Positions 19,161 through 30,711 of a stretch of 64,000 nt of DNA are shown in pieces. The notes beneath the pieces are model-generated. The model saw only the letters and a program-made list of their open reading frames with translations. It had not been told where the DNA came from and did no database searches. Each line of letters begins with the position of its first letter. The first letter of the stretch is position 1. The stretch is taken from assembly GCF_021545845.1 (NCBI RefSeq), contig NZ_CP088923.1, forward strand, positions 1,178,001-1,242,000. Reading direction: 5' to 3'. Made by a program: the position numbers and the translations under genes. The stretch is from Rhodanobacter thiooxydans (GTDB taxonomy: Bacteria > Pseudomonadota > Gammaproteobacteria > Xanthomonadales > Rhodanobacteraceae).

Positions 19161-21533
19161 CTACCAGCGGTACGCTACCTTGCCGTAGACGTAGGCGCCG
19201 TTGAAGCCGAACGGCGAGCTCGAGCTGTACGGCAGGATGCCCGAGATGCTGTTGGCGGCGATCACCTTGTCCGGGTATTCGTTGAACACGTTGTCCGCGC
19301 CGAGGGTGAAGGTCCACTGGTCCAGCGTGTAGTCGCCGGCCAGGTCCAGCACCCACTTCGCGGCGAAGGTCTGGTCGTTGGCCGGCTTGTTGTTCAGCAC
19401 GGTGAACTTGCCGTAGCGCGACAGCGTGGAGCGCAGGTCCCAGTGGCCGAGTGTCCAGTCGCCGCCGAGGGTGAGCTTGTCGCGCGGCGCGCCGACCGTG
19501 ATGCGACCCTTCTCCGTGCGCCCCATGCGCTGCAGGTTGAGCCCGTTCTGCGCCAGGATCGCCGGGTTCGGCCGGGTGTTGATGATGTCGGTCTTGTTGT
19601 AGTTGTAGCCCAGCGTGAGGTTGAGCCCGCCGCCGGCCAGCTCGGTGCGCCAGCTGCCCACGATGTCCACGCCGCGGGTGCGCGTATCCACCGCGTTGGT
19701 GAAGTAGCGCCCGCCAGTGACGCCGGGGAAGCCGTGCGCGGTGAGGTAGTTGGTGACCGCGCTGCCGGTGAGGTTCTCCGACAGCACGATGCGGTCGCCG
19801 ATGCGGATCTGGTAGGCGTCGACGGTCAGCGCGGTGCGGTCGGTGGGCTGCAGCACCAGGCCCAGGCTGTAGTTCACCGACTTCTCCGCCTTCAGCGGTT
19901 CGGCGCCGAAGGCGCGCCCGACCGGGCTGTTCACCGGGAACGTGCGCACCTCGTAGGGCACGCTGCTGATGAACACGGTCGAGGTGGTGGAGTAGTCCTG
20001 CTGGGCCAGCGATGGCGCGCGGAAGCCGTTCGAGGCGGTGGCGCGCAGCGCGACCTTGTCGGTGAACGCGTAGCGGGCCGACAGCTTGCCCGAGGTGGTG
20101 TTGCCGAAGTCGCTGTATTTCTCGTGGCGTACGGCCAGCGAGCCGCTCAGCTGCTGGGTGAGGTCTGCGTCCAGCTCGCCGTACACGGCGTAGCTGTGAC
20201 GGCTGTTGGAGTTGGCGTCGGACGGACGGAAGCCGGGGAATACCTGCGAGCCGCCGCCGAAATACGAGCTGGGGTCGCCGGCGTCGATGGTGTAGTTCTC
20301 GTGGCGGTATTCCCCGCCGAACGCCAGGGTCAGCGGGCCGGCCAGACCGCCCACCTCGAAGTCGCGCGAGAAATCCGCGTTGAGCAGTTTCTCGGTGTTG
20401 TTCAGCCGGCCGGCGTAGAAATGGGTGGGGCTGGTGGGGCCGAGCTGGGTGTTGAGGCTGTGGTTGACGTCGAACTGCAGGCTGTTCTTGCCGTAGTTGC
20501 CGCTGAGGTCCCAGTGCCAGTAGTTCGCCGTGGTGCCGCGGATGCCGGCGACGAAGGCGCGGTCCTTGGAGGTGGTGGCGATCAGCGGCAGGAAGCCGTC
20601 GGGGTAGATCGCGCGGATGTTGCGGCGGTCCAGGCCCGGACGGTAGAAGCCGGCGGATTCCGCGTCGCGGTTGTTGGCGTTGGCGAACGCGTAGACGTTG
20701 ACGTTCGGCGACAGGTCGTACTGGCTGTTGAGGAACACCGACTGGTGGGTGACCTCGGGATCGCCGAAGCGCTGGTTGACGCGGGCGTAGCTGGGGTCGG
20801 CCGGGTTGCGCAGGTCCGGCCCGGCACGGTCGGTGTAGCCGTCCTTGCCCACCGCGGCGGCCACGCGCAGCCAGCCGTTCTGGCCGAGGTGGAAGCCGAT
20901 GTCGCCGCTGCCTTCGCGCTGCAGGCCGTCGCCGGCGCTGTACTGGCCCACGCTGGCAGCCACGCTGCCGCCGTCGGCGCCGTCCTTCAGCATGATGTTG
21001 ATCACCCCGGCGATCGCGTCGGAACCATACTGCGCGGCGGCGCCGTCGCGCAGCACCTCGATGCGCTTCACCGCGGTGATCGGGATCGCGTTGAGGTCCA
21101 CCGGCGAAGAGCCGCGGCCCTGGGTGCCGTTGAGGTTGACGATGGCGCCGGTGTGGCGGCGCTTGCCGTTCACCAGCACCAGCACCTGGTCCGGCGACAG
21201 GCCGCGCAGCTGCGCCGGGCGCGAGCCGTCGGTGCCGTCGGTGAGCGAGGGGCGCGGGAAGTTCAGCGAGGGCAGCAGGCGCGACAGCGCGGTGGCCAGC
21301 TCGGTGGTGCCGGTGCCCTGCAGGTCGGCCGGGTTCAGCACGTCGATGGGCGCCAGCGACTCGCCGGCGGTGCGGTTGGACACGCGCGTGCCGGTGACCA
21401 CCACGGCATCCAGGCTCTTGGCCTTGGCCGGGGCGGGCTGGGCGATATCCTGTGCGGCGACGTTGCCGGCCAGGGCCAGCAGCACCGCGACGGGCAGCCA
21501 CGCCAGGGCGATCGGGTTGGAACGTTTGGTCAT
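19161..21533 (-). CDS. TonB-dependent receptor
   Basis: 790-residue outer-membrane transporter. The signal peptide ends near VAAQD; a TonB-box-like SLDAVVVTGTRV is followed by the plug (LRGLSPDQVLVLVNGKRRH, KRIEVLRDGAAAQYGSDAIAG) and a beta-barrel ending in the aromatic YRW typical of BAM substrates. The start at 21533 has GGAGAG upstream. Ligand unknown; no transport partner genes are adjacent. The promoter overlaps tandem AGACGTnT boxes (see 21606-21621), hinting at methionine- or cobalamin-related control. It has its own terminator at 19116. Confidence 0.93.
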   Translation of the reverse strand: MTKRSNPIALAWLPVAVLLALAGNVAAQDIAQPAPAKAKSLDAVVVTGTRVSNRTAGESLAPIDVLNPADLQGTGTTELATALSRLLPSLNFPRPSLTDGTDGSRPAQLRGLSPDQVLVLVNGKRRHTGAIVNLNGTQGRGSSPVDLNAIPITAVKRIEVLRDGAAAQYGSDAIAGVINIMLKDGADGGSVAASVGQYSAGDGLQREGSGDIGFHLGQNGWLRVAAAVGKDGYTDRAGPDLRNPADPSYARVNQRFGDPEVTHQSVFLNSQYDLSPNVNVYAFANANNRDAESAGFYRPGLDRRNIRAIYPDGFLPLIATTSKDRAFVAGIRGTTANYWHWDLSGNYGKNSLQFDVNHSLNTQLGPTSPTHFYAGRLNNTEKLLNADFSRDFEVGGLAGPLTLAFGGEYRHENYTIDAGDPSSYFGGGSQVFPGFRPSDANSNSRHSYAVYGELDADLTQQLSGSLAVRHEKYSDFGNTTSGKLSARYAFTDKVALRATASNGFRAPSLAQQDYSTTSTVFISSVPYEVRTFPVNSPVGRAFGAEPLKAEKSVNYSLGLVLQPTDRTALTVDAYQIRIGDRIVLSENLTGSAVTNYLTAHGFPGVTGGRYFTNAVDTRTRGVDIVGSWRTELAGGGLNLTLGYNYNKTDIINTRPNPAILAQNGLNLQRMGRTEKGRITVGAPRDKLTLGGDWTLGHWDLRSTLSRYGKFTVLNNKPANDQTFAAKWVLDLAGDYTLDQWTFTLGADNVFNEYPDKVIAANSISGILPYSSSSPFGFNGAYVYGKVAYRW

Positions 21534-21605
21534 GGAAACTCTCCGGTTCGTGATTTGCCGCGGCGCAGCAAATGCAGACTAGTGACGCACCATCGCTTCG
21601 TCAAT

Positions 21606-21621
21606 AGACGTATAGACGTCT
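21606..21621 (-). promoter_or_regulatory. Tandem MetJ-box-like operator in the TonB receptor promoter
   Basis: Two adjoining octamers, AGACGTAT (21606-21613, 7 of 8) and AGACGTCT (21614-21621, 8 of 8 to the MetJ consensus), plus a poor third (ATCAGTCC). On the minus strand they occupy the 17-bp spacer between TTGGAC (21626-21631) and TCTATT, a plausible -35/-10 pair about 70-95 bp upstream of the receptor start. Whether this organism has MetJ cannot be seen here; another repressor with a TAGACGTCTA site is equally possible. Apart from this, 21634-21827 shows nothing I can name. Confidence 0.5.
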
Positions 21622-21827
21622 ATCAGTCCAAATGCCTCAACGACCCCTTCGCATGCAATCGGGCGAACCCGCAGCGGCAGGCTGCCGCCGGCGCTCGGCA
21701 CGGATCCGCAGGCTACTCCGGTGCGCAGAACGCCCGCCATGTGCCGCCTGCCGCATTGAAATCCGGCCGCACACCCCGATAATGGTCCGTTGCCGGCCGC
21801 GCGATGGCCGGCGTGCCCGGAGTTCCC

Positions 21828-22121
21828 ATGCCCATCTACGAGTTCGAATGCAGCCATTGCGGTCACCGTTTCGACCGGCTGCAGAAGTTGTCCGACGCCG
21901 ATCCCACCATCTGCCCCGCCTGCGATGCGCCGCACTTGCGGCGGATGGTCAGCGCGCCGTCGTTCCGTCTTGCCGGCAGCGGCTGGTACGAGACCGACTT
22001 CAAGAAGAACGGCGAGAAGAAACACAACCTCGCCGGCGACGCCGGCCAGTCCAGCACGGCGGCGGCCCCTGCCGCGGCGCCGGCGACGGCCTCCAGCGAT
22101 ACCGCCGGCAGCGCCAGCTGA
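21828..22121 (+). CDS. FmdB-family zinc-ribbon protein
   Basis: 97-residue putative regulatory protein. A single zinc ribbon (CSHCGHRF...CPACDAP, residues 8-36) is followed by a charged stretch (YETDFKKNGEKK) and an Ala-rich tail. FmdB/CxxC-CxxC proteins of this kind lie upstream of aspS in many proteobacteria. I start at MPIYEFEC (21828); an in-frame ATG 24 bp upstream adds non-family residues. Function unknown. Confidence 0.9.
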   Translation: MPIYEFECSHCGHRFDRLQKLSDADPTICPACDAPHLRRMVSAPSFRLAGSGWYETDFKKNGEKKHNLAGDAGQSSTAAAPAAAPATASSDTAGSAS

Positions 22122-22223
22122 ACCGGCGAAACCTCCGCCCGGTTGGCGTATTCCGACGCGGGATATGCTGATTCCGCAAGACCCCGGCGAGGTGCCGGCG
22201 TCGGAGAGGGCGAGGAGGCGGCA

Positions 22224-22847
22224 ATGCGTGCAATCGGCGGGTGGATGGTCGGGGTCGTCGCGGCTGCGCTGACGGGTGGCCTGCTGGGCATGGCGACGCC
22301 GGTCCGGGCGCACTCGGACGCACCGGTGCGCTGCGTGAGCAACGACAGCCACTACGCGCGCTGCGCCGTGCCATGGCGATACGTCGAGCTGTACAGGCAG
22401 GAGTCGAAGGCTGCCTGCATCCGCGGCGAGAGCTGGGGCATGGACTACGACACGCTGTGGGTCGACCGCGGCTGCCGCGGCCTGTTCGGTCCGGCCGACC
22501 GCGGTGGCTACGGCTACGGCTACGGCGACCGAGGCCGCTACAACGATCCTGATGATCGTTACGCCCCGGGTAATCGCTGGGGCGATCGCTACGACGACCG
22601 CTACGACGACGACCGTGGCGGCTGGCGTCCCGGTCCCGGCTGGGATCGCCGGATCAGCCTGCAGTGCGACAGCAACCAGAAGAAGTACCAGCTGTGCCAG
22701 GTCGACGTGGGCTACGGCCGCGTGCGGCTGGGGCGGCAGCTTTCCGACGCGAATTGCGTGGAGGGCTACAGCTGGGGCTGGAACCGCGCCGGGGTGTGGG
22801 TGGCGCACGGCTGCCGCGGCCAGTTTCTGGTCGACCGGCGCTGGTAG
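22224..22847 (+). CDS. Secreted DUF3011 protein
   Basis: 207-residue exported protein of unknown function. The signal peptide ends near TPVRAHS. Two DUF3011 repeats with matching cysteines ([15 protein letters not shown]...GCRGLFG and [15 protein letters not shown]...GCRGQFL) flank a Gly/Tyr/Asp/Arg-rich low-complexity linker (about 92-145). Cysteine spacing is the same in both copies, suggesting internal disulfides and an internal duplication. GAGGAGG lies about 6 bases upstream of the ATG. It sits between fmdB and aspS without obvious functional link. Confidence 0.85.
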   Translation: MRAIGGWMVGVVAAALTGGLLGMATPVRAHSDAPVRCVSNDSHYARCAVPWRYVELYRQESKAACIRGESWGMDYDTLWVDRGCRGLFGPADRGGYGYGYGDRGRYNDPDDRYAPGNRWGDRYDDRYDDDRGGWRPGPGWDRRISLQCDSNQKKYQLCQVDVGYGRVRLGRQLSDANCVEGYSWGWNRAGVWVAHGCRGQFLVDRRW

Positions 22848-22936
22848 CGCGGCGCGCCGCATTGCGCGGCAGTGGTAGACTTCGCGGTCTTTTCCCTCTG
22901 CCTGAAGTCGCCGCGGCGACGCCGGAGTTCCAACGC

Positions 22937-24700
<1,764 letters not shown>

Positions 24701-24749
24701 GGCTGGGGGCGCGCATCCTTGTCGGCGGCCGATGGTGGCGAGGCGCGTG

Positions 24750-25421
24750 ATGACCGAATCCCGAATCCCGTATCCCGAATCCCGGCTCCCCGCGCACGTG
24801 ATCCTGCTGCACGGCCTGTGGATGCGCGGCTTCGCGCTGTCCATGCTGCACCGGCGGCTGATCGAGGCGGGCTTCCGCGTGCACCGCTTCGATTACCTGA
24901 GCGTGGCGGCCACCCAGCAGCGCATCCTGGACCGGTTGCAGGCGCGTATGGCCGCGCTGGCGGGGGAGGCCGACGCGGTGCACCTGGTCGGTCACAGTCT
25001 CGGCGGCCTGCTGGCCCTGCGCGCGTGCCTGGACGGCAACCCGCCGCCCGGCCGCATCGTCTGCCTGGGCTCGCCGCTGAAGGGCAGCGCCGCCGCGCGC
25101 GGTTTCGCTGCCTGGGGCCGCGGTGGCGAGGTGCTGCTGGGGCACAACCGCGAACTGCTGCAACAGGGCTTCGAACGCTGGGACGGGCCACGTGAGGTCG
25201 GCGTGATCGCTGGGCGCCTGCCGCTGGGCCTGGGCGCCATGCTCGGCCACTTCGCTGGCGCGCACGACGGCACGGTGGCAGTGGAGGAAACCCGCCTGGC
25301 GGGGGTGACCGCGCACCGCGTGGTCGAGGCGAATCATATCGGCCTGCTGTTCTCGCAGGAGGTGGCGCGGCTGGTGGCGGAGTTCCTCCGGGATGGGCGG
25401 TTCACGGCGGTTCCCGGCTGA
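24750..25421 (+). CDS. Alpha/beta hydrolase (lipase/esterase-like) with repeat-derived N-terminus
   Basis: 223-residue alpha/beta hydrolase. An oxyanion segment (VILLHGLWMRG) and the nucleophile elbow VGHSLGGLLALRA are clear; a likely catalytic His lies in VEANHIGLLFS. The N-terminus MTESRIPYPESRLP is translated directly from GAATCCC heptamers at 24756-24783, so the start codon lies only 6 bp before the repeat. GAGG lies 7-10 bases upstream of 24750. An alternative ATG at 24732 is possible. The substrate is unknown; intracellular, with no signal peptide. Confidence 0.85.
   Translation: MTESRIPYPESRLPAHVILLHGLWMRGFALSMLHRRLIEAGFRVHRFDYLSVAATQQRILDRLQARMAALAGEADAVHLVGHSLGGLLALRACLDGNPPPGRIVCLGSPLKGSAAARGFAAWGRGGEVLLGHNRELLQQGFERWDGPREVGVIAGRLPLGLGAMLGHFAGAHDGTVAVEETRLAGVTAHRVVEANHIGLLFSQEVARLVAEFLRDGRFTAVPG
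24756..24783. repeat. Four GAATCCC heptamers inside the hydrolase start region
   Basis: Three perfect GAATCCC units and one GTATCCC, placed 3 bp after the ATG. A change of one unit (7 bp) would shift the reading frame of everything downstream. Confidence 0.95.
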
Positions 25422-25519
25422 GGCGTCATGTCGCGGCACGGCGCGGCGGCGCGGCCGGCACGCGGGCCGAATTCGGGTAAAATTGGCCGCTTGTCCAATC
25501 GCTTCGTGCAGGAATCGCC

Positions 25520-26248
25520 ATGGGTAGGGGACCGTCCATCGAAGGCCGCAAGAACGCCGAGGATGCCAGGCGCGCCAAGGTGTTCACCAAGCTGATCCGC
25601 GAAATTACCGTCGCCACCCGTTCCGGCGTGGCCGACCCTGGCGGCAACCCGCGCCTGCGTGCGGCGATCGACAAGGCCCTGTCGGCAAACATGACCAAGG
25701 ACACCATCGAGCGCGCGGTCAAGCGTGGCTCCGGCGCCGAGGGCGGCGCCGACATGCAGGAGCTGCGCTACGAAGGCTACGGCCCGGCCGGCATCGCGCT
25801 GATCATCGAGAGCTTCACCGACAACCCCACCCGCACCGTGGCCGACGTGCGCTACGCGCTGACCAAGCACGGCGGCAACCTCGGCACCTCCGGTTCGGTG
25901 GCGTTCCAGTTCACCCGCTGCGGCGAGCTGGTGTTCGCCACCGGCGGCGACGCGGCGGCCGAGGAAAAGGTGCTGGAGGCGGCGCTGGAAGCTGGCGCCG
26001 ACGACGTGCTCAACGAGCACGGCGAGAGCATCGTGCTGTGCACGCCGGAGCATTTCGAGGCGGTGCAGCAGGGGCTGATTGCTGCCGGACTGAACGCCCA
26101 GCACGCCGGCGTGGTGATGCGCCCGAACAACCGCGTCGAAGTGCCGGAGGAAGCGCTGGAACAGCTGCTCGACCTGCTGGAGAGGCTCGACGCGTTGGAC
26201 GACGTGAGCGAGGTGTCGCACAACGCCGCCTTGCCGGCGGCGTCGTGA
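25520..26248 (+). CDS. yebC: YebC/PmpR-family protein
   Basis: 242-residue conserved protein, three-domain YebC fold ([47 protein letters not shown]). YebC proteins act in translation of proline-rich stretches or as transcriptional regulators, depending on paralogue. The N-terminus [15 protein letters not shown] is the shorter variant lacking the usual GHSKWANIKH opening. AGGA lies 7 bases upstream of the ATG. Precedes ruvC, as in many gammaproteobacteria. Confidence 0.95.
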   Translation: MGRGPSIEGRKNAEDARRAKVFTKLIREITVATRSGVADPGGNPRLRAAIDKALSANMTKDTIERAVKRGSGAEGGADMQELRYEGYGPAGIALIIESFTDNPTRTVADVRYALTKHGGNLGTSGSVAFQFTRCGELVFATGGDAAAEEKVLEAALEAGADDVLNEHGESIVLCTPEHFEAVQQGLIAAGLNAQHAGVVMRPNNRVEVPEEALEQLLDLLERLDALDDVSEVSHNAALPAAS

Positions 26249-26354
26249 CGGGAACCGTGAACTGGGTTCCGGGGTTCGGTGCGAGCAAAGAGTCGACGGG
26301 TTCCGCTCGGCTCCGTTCACCATAGAAGTGAAGGCGCCAGCTGTGGCTTTTCCC

Positions 26355-26382
26355 GAATCCCGAATCCCGAATCCCGAATCCC
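26355..26382. repeat. Four GAATCCC heptamers just upstream of ruvC
   Basis: Four perfect units end 5 bp before the GTG start of ruvC, replacing any Shine-Dalgarno sequence. The preceding bases 26249-26354 hold no gene. Confidence 0.95.
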
Positions 26383-26387
26383 GGCAT

Positions 26388-26906
26388 GTGCGGATCATCG
26401 GCATCGACCCCGGCAGCCAGCGTACCGGCGTAGGCATCATCGACGTCGATGACGCCGGCCGGCTCGCGCACGTCTTTCACGGCGCGCTGGCCGTGGCCGG
26501 CGAGGCCACGTTTCCGCTGCGCCTGAAACGCATCTTTGACGAACTGTGTGACATCATCGCCGCCCATCGACCGACCGAGTGCGGGATCGAGCGCGTGTTC
26601 ATGGCGCGCAATCCGGACTCGGCACTGAAGCTGGGGCAGGCACGCGGCGCCGCCATTTGCGCGGTGGTCAGCCAGGGGATCGTGGTGCACGAATACGCAG
26701 CAACCGAAGTGAAGCAGTCCGTGGTCGGCAGCGGCCGCGGCGACAAGACTCAGGTACAGCACATGATCGGCGTGCTGCTCGGCCTCAAGGGGCCGCTGCA
26801 GGCCGATGCCGCCGATGCGCTGGCGGTCGCGGTGGCGCATGCGCATACCCGCGCCAGCCTGGCCCGCGTCGGCATTCCGCGCACGGCCTGGAGGCGGCGC
26901 CGGTGA
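26388..26906 (+). CDS. ruvC: Holliday-junction resolvase RuvC
   Basis: 172-residue endonuclease that cuts Holliday junctions loaded by RuvAB. The family start (M)[18 protein letters not shown] fixes the GTG at 26388, with catalytic Asp7; [11 protein letters not shown] (Glu) and [14 protein letters not shown] (Asp) supply the other metal ligands. The frame stays open upstream through the GAATCCC array (to 26328), but that extension is repeat-derived. No Shine-Dalgarno is visible. Followed by ruvA after 34 bp. Confidence 0.97.
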   Translation: MRIIGIDPGSQRTGVGIIDVDDAGRLAHVFHGALAVAGEATFPLRLKRIFDELCDIIAAHRPTECGIERVFMARNPDSALKLGQARGAAICAVVSQGIVVHEYAATEVKQSVVGSGRGDKTQVQHMIGVLLGLKGPLQADAADALAVAVAHAHTRASLARVGIPRTAWRRRR

Positions 26907-26940
26907 AGGCGACACCGAACCGGGCAGGGAGACGGCGCCG

Positions 26941-27537
26941 ATGATCGGGCGTCTGCGCGGCATCCTGATAAGCAAGCAGCCACCCTCCCTGCTGGTCGAG
27001 GTGGGCGGCGTCGGCTACGAGGTCGAGGCGCCGATGTCGACGATCTACGACCTGCCTGGCCTCGGCAAGGAAGTGGTGCTGCTGATCCATCATGCGGTGA
27101 AGGAGGACAGCATCACGCTGTACGGCTTCCTGCACGAGGCCGAGCGCGTGCTGTTCCGCAACCTGCTGAAGGTCAGCGGGATCGGTGCGAAGATCGCGCT
27201 GGCGGTGCTGTCGGGCGTGTCCACCGACCACTTTGCGCGGCTGGTGCAGGCCGGCGACGTGGTCGCGCTAACCAAGATCCCCGGCATCGGCAAGAAGACC
27301 GCCGAGCGCATCGTGGTGGAGTTGCGCGACCGCGTGGACGGCCTGTCCGGCATGCCGGGCGCCGCGCTGCGCACGGCTGGTGCGCCGCTGGACGCCGCGG
27401 GCGAAGCCGCCGTGGCCTTGCAGCAGCTGGGTTACAAGCCGGCCGAGGTGGCGCGGCTGGTGCAGAAGGTTGCTGCCGATGGCGACGGCGCCGAGGCCAT
27501 CATCCGCAAGGCGCTGCGCGCCGCGCTCGGAGCTTGA
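26941..27537 (+). CDS. ruvA: Holliday-junction DNA-binding protein RuvA
   Basis: 198-residue subunit that binds four-way junctions and recruits RuvB. OB domain ([20 protein letters not shown]), tandem helix-hairpin-helix motifs ([33 protein letters not shown]), acidic-flexible linker and C-terminal UBA-like domain III ([20 protein letters not shown]). The length is typical. Its stop overlaps the kup start region. Confidence 0.97.
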   Translation: MIGRLRGILISKQPPSLLVEVGGVGYEVEAPMSTIYDLPGLGKEVVLLIHHAVKEDSITLYGFLHEAERVLFRNLLKVSGIGAKIALAVLSGVSTDHFARLVQAGDVVALTKIPGIGKKTAERIVVELRDRVDGLSGMPGAALRTAGAPLDAAGEAAVALQQLGYKPAEVARLVQKVAADGDGAEAIIRKALRAALGA

Positions 27538-27539
27538 TC

Positions 27540-29447
27540 GTGAGCCATCACCATCAGACTGTTCAACTCCTCACCCCCGCGGAGAACCGGCGCCGATTGC
27601 GGGCGCTGGCGCTCGGCGCGATCGGCGTGGTGTTCGGCGACATCGGTACCAGCCCGCTGTACACCATGAAGGAAACCCTCGGCACGCACGGCATGACGCC
27701 GACCGAGCCGGCGGTGCTGGGCGTGCTGTCGCTGGTGTTCTGGGCACTGATCATGGTGGTGTCGCTGAAGTACGTCACCTTCGTGATGCGCGCGGACAAC
27801 AAGGGCGAAGGCGGCATCATGGCGCTGATGGCGCTGGCGCAGCGCTCGATGAGCGGCTCGGCGCGAGCACGCTGGGTGCTGGCCGGCATCGGCATCTTCG
27901 GCGCGGCGCTGTTCTATGGCGACGGCGTGATCACTCCGGCGATCTCGGTGCTCGGCGCGGTCGAGGGGCTGCAGGTCGCCGCGCCCGGTCTGGGCAGGTA
28001 CGTGGTGTGGATCGCACTGGCGATTCTGCTGGGCATGTTTGCGGTGCAGCGGTATGGCACGCACAAGGTCGGCAAGGCGTTCGCGCCGGTGATGACGCTG
28101 TGGTTCGTGGTGCTGGCGGTGCTCGGCGGGCGCCAGATCATCGCCAATCCGCAGGTGCTGTACGCGGTCAATCCGCTGCATGCGGTGCGCTTCTTCCTCA
28201 GCCACGGCGATACCTCGTTCATCGCGCTCGGCGGCGTGGTGCTGGCGCTGACCGGCGCTGAGGCGTTGTACGCGGACATGGGCCACTTCGGCAAGAAGCC
28301 CATCCGGCTGGCCTGGTTCGGCTTCGTGCTGCCGGCGCTGCTGCTCAACTATTTCGGCCAGGGTGCGCTGCTGCTGGGCGACCCGCTGGCGATCTCCAGC
28401 CCGTTCTACCTGATGGTGCCCGAGTCGCTGCTGTACCCGATGATCGTGCTGTCGGCCGCCGCGGCGGTGATCGCGTCGCAGGCGGTGATCTCCGGCGCGT
28501 TCTCGATGACCCGCGAGGCGATGTCGCTGGGCTATTCGCCGCGGCTGGCGGTAGTGCATACCTCGCGCGAGATGTCCGGGCAAATTTTTGTACCGTGGGT
28601 CAACCGCATGCTGATGGTGCTGGTGATCCTGGCGGTGCTCGGCTTCCGCAGCTCCGACAACCTGGGCGCGGCCTATGGCATCGCGGTGACTGGCACGATG
28701 ACCGTGACCACGGCGCTGGCGCTGGTAGTGGCGCGCAAGCGCTGGCACTGGAGCTGGTTCACGGTGGTGCTGGTCGGCGTGCTGTTCCTGATCATCGACC
28801 TGGCGTTCTTCGGCGCCAACCTGCTGAAGGTGGCGCACGGCGGCTGGTTTCCGCTGGTGCTGGGTGTGGTGGTGTTCAGCGTGATGACCACCTGGCGCCG
28901 CGGCCGCGAGCTGGTGGTGCGCGAGATCAAGCAGGGCGGCCTGGCGCTGGCGCCGTTCATCGAGAACATCGCCGAGTACCCGCCGTTGCGCGTGCCGGGC
29001 ACGGCGATCTTCCTCACTGCGAACCAGCATGCCGTGCCGCATGCGCTGCTGCACAACCTCAAGCACAACAAGGTGTTGCACGAACGCAACGTGCTGCTGA
29101 CGGTGGATACGCTGGAAACGCCGGTGGCCGAGGCCCACGAGCGCATCGCGATTACCCCGATGGGCGGCAACTTCTTCGGGCTGGAGCTGCGTTTCGGCTT
29201 CGCCGAGGACCCGAACATCCCGCTGGCGCTGACCCAGTGCTCGCGCGAGGGGCTTGGCTTCGACATGATGGACACCACCTTCTTCCTGTCGCGCGAAACC
29301 ATCGTGGCCGACGCGCGCCGCCCCGGCATGGCGCTGTGGCGCGACAAACTGTTCGCGTTCCTGTCGCGCAACGCGATGCCGGCCACCGCGTTCTTCCAGA
29401 TCCCCGGCAACCGGCTGATCGAGCTGGGGGCGCAGGTGGAGATCTGA
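27540..29447 (+). CDS. kup: Kup/Trk-type potassium uptake transporter
   Basis: About 635-residue inner-membrane K+:H+ symporter with about 12 transmembrane helices and a soluble C-terminal domain. Family signatures: GVVFGDIGTSPLYTMKE, KYVTFVMRADNKGEGGIMAL and LALTGAEALYADMGHFG. The GTG at 27540 is preferred, with CGGAG 8 bases upstream; a TTG at 27534 is also in frame. It separates ruvA from ruvB. Its stop codon lies inside the first stem of a hairpin array. Confidence 0.95.
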   Translation: MSHHHQTVQLLTPAENRRRLRALALGAIGVVFGDIGTSPLYTMKETLGTHGMTPTEPAVLGVLSLVFWALIMVVSLKYVTFVMRADNKGEGGIMALMALAQRSMSGSARARWVLAGIGIFGAALFYGDGVITPAISVLGAVEGLQVAAPGLGRYVVWIALAILLGMFAVQRYGTHKVGKAFAPVMTLWFVVLAVLGGRQIIANPQVLYAVNPLHAVRFFLSHGDTSFIALGGVVLALTGAEALYADMGHFGKKPIRLAWFGFVLPALLLNYFGQGALLLGDPLAISSPFYLMVPESLLYPMIVLSAAAAVIASQAVISGAFSMTREAMSLGYSPRLAVVHTSREMSGQIFVPWVNRMLMVLVILAVLGFRSSDNLGAAYGIAVTGTMTVTTALALVVARKRWHWSWFTVVLVGVLFLIIDLAFFGANLLKVAHGGWFPLVLGVVVFSVMTTWRRGRELVVREIKQGGLALAPFIENIAEYPPLRVPGTAIFLTANQHAVPHALLHNLKHNKVLHERNVLLTVDTLETPVAEAHERIAITPMGGNFFGLELRFGFAEDPNIPLALTQCSREGLGFDMMDTTFFLSRETIVADARRPGMALWRDKLFAFLSRNAMPATAFFQIPGNRLIELGAQVEI

Positions 29448-29593
29448 TTCGCGAAGCGAATCAGATCTCCACCGCGGCCCACGGATGGGCCGCACGCAGG
29501 CCGATCGCGGATGCGATCGACCTGCGGAGCCCCGGTCGGGCGTAGCCCGACCGGGGCGAGCCAAAGAAGTGCAGGAAAGCACTTCTTTGGCTC
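29435..29593. repeat. Array of five back-to-back hairpins after kup
   Basis: Five consecutive inverted repeats: 29435-29452/29456-29473 (18-bp perfect stem including the kup stop codon), 29474-29481/29486-29493 (8 bp), 29495-29508/29513-29526 (13 of 14), 29529-29541/29545-29557 (13 bp) and 29558-29572/29579-29593 (15 bp). Nearly every base from 29435 to 29593 is paired. It fills the kup-ruvB spacer. No long T tract follows. Confidence 0.9.
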
Positions 29594-29661
29594 ATGGGAA
29601 CGGCTGCTCCTGCTCTTGATTCCCACTCCATTTCACCCACGCAAGTCGCCATAATGCCGGC

Positions 29662-30711
29662 ATGACCGACCACCGCATCATCACCGCCGCCGCCCAGCTC
29701 GACGACGAGGCGCTGGAAGCCACCATCCGGCCGAAGCGGCTGGCCGAGTACCTGGGCCAGCAGGCGGTGCGCGAGCAGCTGTCGATCTACATCGAGGCGG
29801 CGAAGAAGCGCGGCGGGGCGCTGGACCACGTGTTGGTGTTCGGCCCGCCGGGACTGGGCAAGACCACGCTCAGCCATGTGATCGCGAACGAACTGGGCGT
29901 CAACCTGCGCTCCACCTCCGGCCCGGTGCTGGAACGCGCCGGCGACCTGGCCGCGCTGCTGACCAACCTGGAGGCGAACGACGTGCTGTTCGTCGACGAA
30001 ATCCATCGCCTGTCGCCGCTGGTCGAGGAGGTGCTGTACCCGGCGATGGAGGATTTCCAGATCGACATCATGATCGGCGAAGGACCGGCCGCGCGCTCGA
30101 TCAAGCTGGACCTGCCGCCGTTCACCCTGATCGGCGCCACCACCCGCGCCGGCATGCTGACCGCGCCGCTGCGCGACCGCTTCGGCATCGTGCAGCGGCT
30201 GGAGTTCTATACCGCCGACGAGCTCACCGCGATCGTGCGCCGTGCCGCGCGCATCCTGGGCATCGTCTGCGCGCCGGAAGGGGCGCAGGAGATCGCCCGC
30301 CGCTCGCGCGGCACGCCGCGCATCGCAAACCGCCTGCTGCGCCGGGTGCGCGACTATGCCGAGGTACGCGCCGGCGGCGAAATCACCCTGGCCGCGGCGC
30401 AGGCCGCGCTGGACATGCTGAAGATCGACCCGCAGGGTTTCGACGAACTGGACCGGCGCCTGCTCGGCCTGATCATCGAGAACTTCGGCGGCGGTCCGGT
30501 CGGGGTGGAGTCGCTGGCCGCCGCGCTGAGCGAGGACCGCGGCACGCTGGAGGACGTGGTCGAGCCGTACCTGATCCAGCAGGGCTATCTGGTGCGCACC
30601 GCCCGCGGCCGCATGGTCAGCGCCAGGGGCTGGCGCCACCTGGGGCTGGTTCCGCCGCCGCGGCAGGCGCAGGCCGCCGACCTGTTCGAGAGCGGGGCCG
30701 ACGATGCCTGA
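29662..30711 (+). CDS. ruvB: Holliday-junction branch-migration motor RuvB
   Basis: 349-residue AAA+ helicase. Walker [10 protein letters not shown], Walker [10 protein letters not shown], sensor 1 LIGATTRAG, and C-terminal winged helix ([20 protein letters not shown]). It works with RuvA and RuvC encoded upstream. Its last 8 bp overlap ybgC, tying the ruv genes to the tol operon. Confidence 0.98.
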   Translation: MTDHRIITAAAQLDDEALEATIRPKRLAEYLGQQAVREQLSIYIEAAKKRGGALDHVLVFGPPGLGKTTLSHVIANELGVNLRSTSGPVLERAGDLAALLTNLEANDVLFVDEIHRLSPLVEEVLYPAMEDFQIDIMIGEGPAARSIKLDLPPFTLIGATTRAGMLTAPLRDRFGIVQRLEFYTADELTAIVRRAARILGIVCAPEGAQEIARRSRGTPRIANRLLRRVRDYAEVRAGGEITLAAAQAALDMLKIDPQGFDELDRRLLGLIIENFGGGPVGVESLAAALSEDRGTLEDVVEPYLIQQGYLVRTARGRMVSARGWRHLGLVPPPRQAQAADLFESGADDA

